Source: Lactobacillus sp.
GTDB taxonomy: Bacteria; Bacillota; Bacilli; Lactobacillales; Lactobacillaceae
NCBI GenBank assembly: GCA_003482405.1
Contig: DMZB01000190.1
Span: 1-5,441, forward strand
Direction of reading: 5' to 3'
Length of the DNA stretch: 5,441 bases
Shown: positions 1 to 5,441 of the stretch, piece after piece
Layout: every line of letters begins with the position of its first letter
Position numbering within the stretch: position 1 is the first letter of the stretch
Position numbers and translations under genes: made by a program
Notes under the pieces: model-generated
The model's database searches: none
What the model was told of the DNA's origin: nothing
Seen by the model: only the letters and a program-made list of their open reading frames with translations

Positions 1-1147
1 TCTTGTCAGCAAAACCAGTCATTGTGCCGCGTAATAATTCAGCAGATTCAAGGAAAGCATCAATCAGAACGGGTTTGTAAACGTTCATTTCAAAGTTACC
101 TTGTGAGGAAGCCATGCCAACAACGACATCATTGCCCATCACCCGAACGGCTGCCATGGTGATTGCCTCAGCCTGTGTTGGGTTAACCTTACCAGGCATG
201 ATGGATGAACCGGGTTCGTTTGCCGGAATGTTCAATTCTGCATAGGCCGCACGTGGACCACTCGCCAGGAAACGAACATCGTTAGCAATCTTCATCAAAT
301 CAGCGGCTAATGTCTTCATTGCACCGTGAACAACGTCTAAGTTTGAATGTGCCGCTAAACCGTAGAACTTGTTCGTTTTAGCAGTGAATTTCGGGCCGTA
401 AACTTTGCTCATTCGTGCAGCAATATCGTCGGCAAATCCAGGTGCTGCGTTCAAACCAGTACCAACAGCAGTCCCACCCATTGCCAACTCAAGCAATGTG
501 CCGTCCAGACTCTTCAAGTAGCCAAGGTCATGTTCGATCATGCTGACCCAACCACTGATTTCTTGGCCAAACGTCAACGGGGTGGCATCTTGAAGGTGCG
601 TCCGCCCAATTTTGACGACTTGCCAGTATTGCTGCTGCTTTTGTTTCAAAACGGTAACCAAGTGTTCGATTTCCGGTTCTAATTTGGTGAGCGCTTGGCT
701 GGCCGTGATGTTCATGGCTGTTGGGAAAATATCGTTTGAACTTTGACCATGATTCACATCGTCGTTTGGCAGGATCTCAATCGAGTCGTCCAACTTTGCA
801 GCCTCATGAGCAACAACTTCATTCGTGTTCATGTTGGTTTGCGTACCAGAACCGGTTTGGTATACGCGTAGTGGGAAGTCTTTACGTAAGTCTTCATCAC
901 TCAGGCCCAGCAATTCATCGATGGCGCGGATGATCAACTGACCCTTTTCAGCGCTGATTTGACCCAATTCTTGGTTGGCTTCAGCAGCAGCCTTTTTAAT
1001 TTGGAGCAGGGCGCGAATAATAGCAATTGGCATAAATTGCCCTGTTGGGAAATTGTTACGGCTACGTTCAGTTTGTGGTCCCCATAATGCATCGCTAGGA
1101 ATCTTAACTGGCCCGATGGTATCTTCTTCAACACGATAGTCTGACAT
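1..1147 (-). CDS. fumC: Class II fumarate hydratase (fumarase C), C-terminus cut by window edge
   Basis: Catalyses reversible hydration of fumarate to L-malate in the cytosol; an iron-independent homotetramer of the fumarase/aspartase superfamily. The translation begins [17 protein letters not shown] and holds 382 complete codons; family members are about 460 residues, so roughly 80 C-terminal residues lie outside. Superfamily regions appear in order: GSGTQTNMN at residues 99-107, VNHGQSSND at 131-139, [10 protein letters not shown] with His184, and the signature [10 protein letters not shown] at 313-322. The fumarase-type QSSND and GRTH argue against aspartase, which typically has QSTND and GRTQ. 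The ATG start is supported by GGAGGC 8 nt upstream. The gene has its own upstream region with a Rex-like site and follows the dehydrogenase gene after a strong terminator, so it is probably a separate transcription unit. With that dehydrogenase it would form the oxaloacetate-malate-fumarate branch; direction in the cell is inferred. Confidence 0.97.
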   Translation of the reverse strand, partial: MSDYRVEEDTIGPVKIPSDALWGPQTERSRNNFPTGQFMPIAIIRALLQIKKAAAEANQELGQISAEKGQLIIRAIDELLGLSDEDLRKDFPLRVYQTGSGTQTNMNTNEVVAHEAAKLDDSIEILPNDDVNHGQSSNDIFPTAMNITASQALTKLEPEIEHLVTVLKQKQQQYWQVVKIGRTHLQDATPLTFGQEISGWVSMIEHDLGYLKSLDGTLLELAMGGTAVGTGLNAAPGFADDIAARMSKVYGPKFTAKTNKFYGLAAHSNLDVVHGAMKTLAADLMKIANDVRFLASGPRAAYAELNIPANEPGSSIMPGKVNPTQAEAITMAAVRVMGNDVVVGMASSQGNFEMNVYKPVLIDAFLESAELLRGTMTGFADK

Positions 1148-1155
1148 CAAAATGT

Positions 1156-1161
1156 GCCTCC
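1156..1161 (-). promoter_or_regulatory. Ribosome binding site of fumC
   Basis: GGAGGC on the minus strand, with an 8-nt spacer to the ATG at 1147. It is a near-perfect Shine-Dalgarno sequence and fixes the fumC start. Confidence 0.85.
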
Positions 1162-1277
1162 AAGTCTTTGTGTATTTAGTAACAAACATAAACAAATAAA
1201 AAGTGAGGTCGTTGGAACATTGTGCCCAATTTGTAACCTCAATAACTTAACCTATACCAGTCTACAAGGCTTAAATA

Positions 1278-1307
1278 ATTATAGTCAAACAACTGGACAG
1301 CTATTAA
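1278..1307 (-). promoter_or_regulatory. Candidate fumC promoter (-10 TATAAT, weak -35 TTAATA)
   Basis: A perfect TATAAT lies at 1278-1283 (minus strand). TTAATA at 1302-1307, 18 bp upstream, matches the -35 consensus TTGACA at 4 of 6 positions. Transcription would start near 1271, giving a leader of about 120 nt. The -35 lies inside the palindrome at 1300-1320. A competing reading is TTGTGA (within the Rex-like site), 17 bp, then TATTAA. Both are sequence matches only; no start site is known. Confidence 0.45.
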
Positions 1308-1320
1308 GTTTATTAATAGC
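1300..1320. repeat. AT-rich palindrome in the fumC upstream region
   Basis: An exact 8-bp inverted repeat: GCTATTAA at 1300-1307 and TTAATAGC at 1313-1320, separated by 5 bp. It overlaps the -35 element of the candidate fumC promoter, so it could be an operator. The binding protein is unknown. The sequence is not followed by a T-tract, so it is not a terminator. Confidence 0.55.
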
Positions 1321-1323
1321 CTG

Positions 1324-1341
1324 ATGTAAAGTGCTTCACAA
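1324..1341 (-). promoter_or_regulatory. Candidate Rex operator upstream of fumC
   Basis: The minus strand reads TTGTGAAGCACTTTACAT. It matches the Gram-positive Rex consensus TTGTGAA-N4-TTCACAA at 12 of 14 defined positions. Rex is an NADH/NAD+-sensing repressor that commonly controls fermentation and redox genes. The same palindrome, as TGTAA-N6-TCACA, also fits a CRP/FNR/ArcR-type box; its centre is about 61 bp upstream of the start predicted from TATAAT at 1278, a position typical of class I activators. Which regulator binds cannot be decided from the sequence. Confidence 0.45.
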
Positions 1342-1457
1342 TCGCCTGTGCTGTCTGTTTTCTTTAATTTGCAGGTCATTTGTATGCTTGTGAAAACACC
1401 AACAGAAATAATGTAAATAAATTATTTTCCGTCAATGTCCTTAATTACGCATAACCC

Positions 1458-1505
1458 AAAACGAGCGTTGTAAAGGAAATTACACCTTTACAACGCTCGT
1501 TTTTT
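1458..1505 (-). terminator. Intrinsic terminator downstream of the ldh-family gene
   Basis: A perfect 19-bp inverted repeat pairs 1458-1476 with 1485-1503 around an 8-nt loop (1477-1484). The GC-rich core is CGAGCG/CGCTCG. Read on the minus strand, the stem ends in TTTT; on the plus strand it ends in TTTTTT, so it could act in both directions. It begins about 42 nt past the dehydrogenase stop codon and separates that gene from fumC. Confidence 0.88.
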
Positions 1506-1511
1506 CTTATT

Positions 1512-1529
1512 ACCCGATTTCTATCGGGT
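1512..1529 (-). repeat. Short hairpin between the dehydrogenase stop codon and its terminator
   Basis: ACCCGAT at 1512-1518 and ATCGGGT at 1523-1529 form a 7-bp stem with a 4-nt loop (AGAA when read in the transcript). It lies 17 nt past the stop codon at 1547. No U-tract follows, so it is probably a 3'-UTR stabilising stem rather than a terminator. Confidence 0.5.
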
Positions 1530-1546
1530 TCGTTCAAACTCTCAAT

Positions 1547-2572
<1,026 letters not shown>

Positions 2573-2603
2573 TTGCTGCAGTTCATGGCGGTAAAGCGCA
2601 ACA

Positions 2604-2617
2604 AGTGATCGTTTTAA
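2604..2617 (-). promoter_or_regulatory. Weak candidate cre (CcpA) site upstream of the dehydrogenase
   Basis: The minus strand reads TTAAAACGATCACT. Against TGWAARCGYTWNCW it keeps the central CG and most of the left arm, with three mismatches including the G of TG. CcpA control of ldh-type genes is common in lactobacilli, but this match is weak and may be chance. Confidence 0.22.
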
Positions 2618-2658
2618 ACGGCGGTTAATCATCGATTACAGTGAAATTATCTGCAAAT

Positions 2659-2692
2659 CGATCAGGTGTAGCGTAACCTGTTGGGCTGATCG
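2659..2692. repeat. Nested inverted repeats over the candidate dehydrogenase promoter
   Basis: CGATCAG at 2659-2665 pairs with CTGATCG at 2686-2692. Inside, CAGGT at 2663-2667 pairs with ACCTG at 2676-2680. The two pairings share bases and exclude each other. They cover the -10 and spacer of the candidate promoter at 2670-2699, a typical place for an operator. Confidence 0.4.
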
Positions 2693-2699
2693 TAGTCAA
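2670..2699 (-). promoter_or_regulatory. Candidate dehydrogenase promoter (TTGACT, 18 bp, TACGCT)
   Basis: TTGACT at 2694-2699 matches the -35 consensus at 5 of 6. TACGCT at 2670-2675 keeps only the key TA and final T of the -10, with an 18-bp spacer. An alternative is TTCACA, 16 bp, TATCTT just upstream, whose -35 lies inside the Rex-like site at 2726-2743. Either gives a leader longer than 160 nt. The choice needs a mapped start site. Confidence 0.35.
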
Positions 2700-2725
2700 G
2701 CATAAAGATAATATATTGACGCATT

Positions 2726-2743
2726 ATGTGAAGTGTTGCATCA
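2726..2743 (-). promoter_or_regulatory. Second, weaker Rex-like site, upstream of the dehydrogenase
   Basis: The minus strand reads TGATGCAACACTTCACAT, matching TTGTGAA-N4-TTCACAA at 10 of 14 defined positions; the TTCACA half is intact. It is identical at 13 of 18 positions to the fumC-proximal site in the same orientation, including the centre. It directly abuts the terminator of the upstream operon, so its TTCACA could also serve as a -35 element. Confidence 0.33.
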
Positions 2744-2792
2744 ATAAAACGCAAAGATGACTGATTTCAATCACGAAGTCAGCTATCTTTGC
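2743..2792 (-). terminator. Intrinsic terminator of the reductase/arylsulfotransferase operon
   Basis: The arms 2751-2768 and 2775-2792 form an 18-bp stem with one mismatch, two G-T wobbles and a 6-nt loop. The outer 8 bp (GCAAAGAT/ATCTTTGC) are perfect. On the minus strand the stem is followed by GTTTTATT. It lies about 60 nt past the stop codon of the arylsulfotransferase-thioredoxin gene. Confidence 0.8.
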
Positions 2793-2851
2793 TTGATCTG
2801 TTTCAAGTTAAATCCACTTAGTTATCAGTTTGCTTGGCACGATTTGTTTAA

Positions 2852-4681
2852 CTAAGCTTTGGCAGTCAGTGCTTCATCTAAAAAGTCGCAGATACCGTCA
2901 TAGTCTAGTTCACCGCGGAAGCGTTCCACTTCTTTACCGCCCTGGAACACGGCAACAACAGGTGTCCCTGTAATACGCATTGATTCCGTTAAACTTGGAT
3001 TCTTATCCACGTTCACATAGTAGACCTTAAAGTCACCAGGGAAATCTTCTTTAAATGCTTTTTCTAGTAATGGATGAACCTTCTTGCAATGTGGACAACG
3101 CTCTGCACCAAACATAACAAGCTGTGGCTTGCTGCTTTGACCGTTCAGGACATCACGGTTGAACCCATCTTGATCAATCTCTTCGAAAACCTTTCGATCG
3201 ACATCAAAGAGATGAACAGCCTTCTTCTTAGCTTGCATTTCATTAGATTCATCAATAGTTGCCACACAAAGCGCAACATCTGGGTAATACGGCAGCGTCC
3301 CATCGACATCAACGACTGTTTTAGCGCCCTTTTTACCAGCATTCGGCAATCTAAACGTTGTGTTATCAACTGCTTCAATTGGAACTTCGTTTGGTTTTGG
3401 CTCTTGTGGTACATAACTGTATGGATAACGATATGCACGATAAATCATGTTGTTTTGTGGACCATCATCATTATGCGTAAAGTATGGTGAAATCCATTCC
3501 CAAACAACTTCGTAATCCTTTGTAATTTCAAGGATTCGGCCATCAGCACCCTCATCGATCATCGTATTACCATTTGGCAGTCGTTGAACGTCAGATACAT
3601 ATGGACTATAGAATTTACTGCTGTCCACTGGCATGACTGCACCCATGTTTTCAGGTGTGACACTCCAAACAAGTTTCATGGTAACAGGGTTAATTTCCAG
3701 TACCCGACTGTAATCCCTTAACGCGTTCTTAGAACCATCTTTACTACCAGGATTCGGGACACCATAGCCAGCCCAGCCCCCATTATCGAACAGCAATAAA
3801 TCACCTTCGCCAGGTAACCCTTGTGGAATCATGTGAAGACCATGTTGACCAATAATTTGACCAATTGCAGCTGCCTTCGGATCATGCGTATAGTCTGGAC
3901 CCAGTTTCCAAACAATGTGGCCAGTATCATGGTCCACAATGTACAGAATATTAGATTCCCGCGAATCCATAATAATATTATTCGGCTTAAATCTTTCATC
4001 GCCTTGGTCATACCATTTATTTTGACCTAAATAGCTTGCACAGTTTGTGTGCATAAAGTCCCCAACACCACCATCTGGTTCACGCATATTGGGATTGCGA
4101 GACAAAATGTTCTTCGCTGCTTCATCAAAACCATATTCATCGAAATGATCGGAGCAACTCCAGCTCCAGACGACGTTACCATCCCAGTCAACTTCATAAA
4201 TAATGTCATCAAGCAACTTTTTATCAGAGATTGCTGGGTTGTGAATGGTGCGGTGCCCTAAAATCAACGTTTTGCCGTGATCAATGCTAGGATTATCATT
4301 CGGAGAATAATAGACAGTTTGTCCTTCACGTTGATAATCGTGATGCTGACGAGCCATCCAACGGTGATCATGACCGGGATCGTCAATTTTTTCAAAATGA
4401 TCAAATTGCCATTCGATGTTGCCATCATAATCAATTTGAACTAAGTTAACGCCATCTTGCATGCCGTTTTCAGGATAACGCATCCCTGAATTTCCCATTA
4501 AGTGTCCACCGGGTAACAACTTTGGTGGCATGCCTTGGAAATTCCAACGACGAATTTCATTACCATTCATGTCAAACATCAAAATACCGTCATTAATCGT
4601 TGGTACGACAGTGTATCCGCTCCATGCCTTGTCAGGCTTATAGATGACTGTACCCATTGGAAATACTAGTGGCTGACCCAT
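2852..4681 (-). CDS. Arylsulfotransferase-family beta-propeller fused to a C-terminal thioredoxin domain
   Basis: A 609-residue protein. Residues 20-425 resemble the arylsulfotransferase (ASST) family: a propeller with about six recurring strand motifs of the type hhhhDxdGxhhWxh, at roughly 33-47, 80-93, 161-174, 246-260, 326-340 and 382-398, plus LPGG/LPNGN turns. Candidate active-site histidines include those in DFMHTNC (His211), GQHGLHM (His280, His283) and a His-rich stretch at 104-114; which transfers sulfate is unproven. A linker (about 430-495) leads to a full thioredoxin domain (about 497-609) with CPHC at 529-532 and the cis-proline in TGTP (Pro574). No signal peptide or membrane segment is seen, so the protein is probably cytosolic, unlike periplasmic E. 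coli AssT. The ATG start has AGGAG 10 nt upstream. It follows the thioredoxin-reductase-like gene by 35 bp, so co-transcription and electron supply from that flavoprotein are likely. Known ASSTs move sulfate between phenolic compounds; the true substrate here is unknown, and a non-sulfotransferase role is possible. Confidence 0.9.
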   Translation of the reverse strand: MGQPLVFPMGTVIYKPDKAWSGYTVVPTINDGILMFDMNGNEIRRWNFQGMPPKLLPGGHLMGNSGMRYPENGMQDGVNLVQIDYDGNIEWQFDHFEKIDDPGHDHRWMARQHHDYQREGQTVYYSPNDNPSIDHGKTLILGHRTIHNPAISDKKLLDDIIYEVDWDGNVVWSWSCSDHFDEYGFDEAAKNILSRNPNMREPDGGVGDFMHTNCASYLGQNKWYDQGDERFKPNNIIMDSRESNILYIVDHDTGHIVWKLGPDYTHDPKAAAIGQIIGQHGLHMIPQGLPGEGDLLLFDNGGWAGYGVPNPGSKDGSKNALRDYSRVLEINPVTMKLVWSVTPENMGAVMPVDSSKFYSPYVSDVQRLPNGNTMIDEGADGRILEITKDYEVVWEWISPYFTHNDDGPQNNMIYRAYRYPYSYVPQEPKPNEVPIEAVDNTTFRLPNAGKKGAKTVVDVDGTLPYYPDVALCVATIDESNEMQAKKKAVHLFDVDRKVFEEIDQDGFNRDVLNGQSSKPQLVMFGAERCPHCKKVHPLLEKAFKEDFPGDFKVYYVNVDKNPSLTESMRITGTPVVAVFQGGKEVERFRGELDYDGICDFLDEALTAKA

Positions 4682-4691
4682 AATTCATACA

Positions 4692-4699
4692 CTCCTTTT
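4692..4699 (-). promoter_or_regulatory. Ribosome binding site of the arylsulfotransferase-thioredoxin gene
   Basis: AAAAGGAG on the minus strand, with a 10-nt spacer to the ATG at 4681. It lies in the 35-bp gap after the upstream stop codon. No terminator is present there, which supports one transcript. Confidence 0.8.
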
Positions 4700-4716
4700 A
4701 GTGTTATTCCAAATTT

Positions 4717-5441
4717 TTATTGACGAACTAAACTGAGTTTAGACTCGGCAGAATCCTGATTTAAATCCACCACCTGCTTCAAATGACCCTGCTCATACAG
4801 AGCAACTGCGAAGCTAGAGCTGATGTTGAGTTGGTGATATAGCAATGTCTGGGACGTAATATCGTCTAAATTGACTTTGTATCTCGGTGTCAATAAGGCT
4901 TCAACATGTTCTAAGCGATCTACTGAACTCTCATCATATGGAGAATAAAACATCACGGCCTCGTTGCCTTTTGTATCTGCCATAATTTTTTCGAGCTGTG
5001 CAGTTTCCTTCAAATAGCGTTCAACGCTTACTTCTGCGACGGCCCCATTACCTGCTGCCGTCACAACTTGTCTCAACGGCGTGTCGGTACAGTCACCAAC
5101 TGCGTATACGCCTGCCATACTGGTTGCTTGATGACGATCCACTTTGATATATCCGTGAACATCTTTTGAGATCGTGTCAGGTAAAATATCAGTTTGCGGA
5201 ACCATGCCAACAAAAGAGAAAACTCCTGTTGCATCCACTTGCTCCTCAGCGCCTGTTAGTACGTTGCGAACCGTCACACTGGTCACTGAATCACCACCAT
5301 TAATGGACGATAACGTTGAGTTCCAAATGAACTCGATCTTGTCGTTAGCCATTGCCTCACGTCGGTCAACTTCATTACAATCCAAGACGCCTTCCTCGTG
5401 CATCACGGCTCCAGCAACTTTTGAAGCATACTTTGTCAACA
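4717..5441 (-). CDS. Thioredoxin-reductase-like flavoprotein with a degenerate Trx-like C-terminal domain (N-terminus outside window)
   Basis: Only the C-terminal part is in the window; the frame runs through the edge, and the first complete codon is Leu (TTG, 5439), aligned inside the NAD(P)-binding domain rather than at a start. Residues here are counted from that Leu. The sequence LTKYASKV, then TGVFSFVGMVPQTDI (71-85), GVYAVGDCTDTPLRQVVTAAG (110-130) and AVAEVSVERYL (133-143) are typical of the TrxB/AhpF family, the GD motif contacting FAD. Canonical TrxB ends soon after this point. Here about 90 extra residues (151-240) follow, with a thioredoxin-like strand-helix pattern (AVMFYSPYDES, YKVNLDD, SFAVALYEQG) but no CxxC and no cis-proline. 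The usual NADPH motif HRRxxxR reads HEEGVLD, which suggests altered cofactor preference. The CxxC redox site of the reductase would lie upstream of the window and cannot be checked. It probably reduces the thioredoxin domain of the next gene, 35 bp downstream. Confidence 0.88.
   Translation of the reverse strand, partial: LTKYASKVAGAVMHEEGVLDCNEVDRREAMANDKIEFIWNSTLSSINGGDSVTSVTVRNVLTGAEEQVDATGVFSFVGMVPQTDILPDTISKDVHGYIKVDRHQATSMAGVYAVGDCTDTPLRQVVTAAGNGAVAEVSVERYLKETAQLEKIMADTKGNEAVMFYSPYDESSVDRLEHVEALLTPRYKVNLDDITSQTLLYHQLNISSSFAVALYEQGHLKQVVDLNQDSAESKLSLVRQ

Larger units (their letters stand above)
1148..1457. other. Intergenic region upstream of fumC
   Basis: This non-coding stretch between the dehydrogenase terminator and fumC is AT-rich. 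It carries the fumC RBS, a candidate promoter, an 8-bp palindrome and a Rex-like site. No tRNA, T-box or convincing riboswitch architecture was recognised. The longest reading frame noticed, 46 codons on the minus strand at 1239-1379, lacks a Shine-Dalgarno sequence and is treated as chance. Confidence 0.6.

Noticed and set aside
1..1147. Aspartate ammonia-lyase as an alternative for the class II lyase
   Set aside because: QSSND and [10 protein letters not shown] are fumarase-type; aspartases typically carry QSTND and GRTQLQDA.
1239..1379. 46-codon frame on the minus strand upstream of fumC
   Set aside because: No Shine-Dalgarno sequence precedes its ATG, and it spans the Rex-like site, palindrome and promoter candidate. 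Probably chance.
2817..2856. Hairpin over the stop codon of the arylsulfotransferase gene as its terminator
   Set aside because: The 8-bp stem has a 24-nt loop and no T-tract follows. The hairpin at 2751-2792 is a far better terminator.
3074..3490. 138-codon open frame on the plus strand
   Set aside because: It lies fully antisense to the arylsulfotransferase-thioredoxin gene, across its conserved thioredoxin domain. The translation is low-complexity, rich in Ile, Trp and Cys, and has no recognisable motif: a shadow frame.
4717..5439. Complete 240-residue protein starting at TTG 5439
   Set aside because: The sequence from that codon aligns in the middle of the NAD(P)-binding domain of TrxB-like proteins, so the gene must continue beyond the window edge.

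Overview
The window looks like chromosomal DNA of a low-to-moderate GC Gram-positive fermenter, most likely in the Lactobacillaceae. The lactate/malate dehydrogenase and class II fumarase read like lactobacillus proteins. Ribosome binding sites are purine-rich (GGAGG, AAGGAG) and intrinsic terminators punctuate the units. Genus and species cannot be fixed from sequence alone. All four genes lie on the minus strand, so transcription runs from high to low coordinates.

Layout from upstream to downstream: (1) 5441-4717, the C-terminal 241 or so codons of a thioredoxin-reductase-like flavoprotein, cut by the window edge, ending in an unusual Trx-like extension without a CxxC. (2) 4681-2852, 35 bp further on, a 609-residue cytosolic arylsulfotransferase-type beta-propeller fused to a C-terminal thioredoxin domain with a CPHC active site. 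A hairpin terminator (about 2743-2792) closes this unit. (3) 2851-2495, a 357-bp regulatory region with palindromes and promoter-like elements. (4) 2494-1547, an LDH-family dehydrogenase with a probable TTG start and Arg where lactate dehydrogenases have their specificity Gln, which suggests malate dehydrogenase activity. A strong perfect hairpin terminator follows at 1458-1505. (5) 1546-1148, a 399-bp regulatory region with a Rex-like operator and an AT-rich palindrome. (6) 1147 to below 1, class II fumarase (fumC), with its C-terminus beyond the window.

Two functional themes appear. The fumarase and the probable malate dehydrogenase would together convert oxaloacetate to malate to fumarate, the reductive branch that lactobacilli can use to dispose of NADH. 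Both genes are preceded by related Rex-like sites in the same orientation. The upstream pair looks like a dedicated redox system: a flavin disulfide reductase, each partner carrying a thioredoxin-fold module, feeding electrons to an arylsulfotransferase-like propeller. It recalls the enterobacterial assT-dsbL-dsbI locus but is cytosolic and built by domain fusion. This pair is the most novel part of the window; its substrate is unknown.
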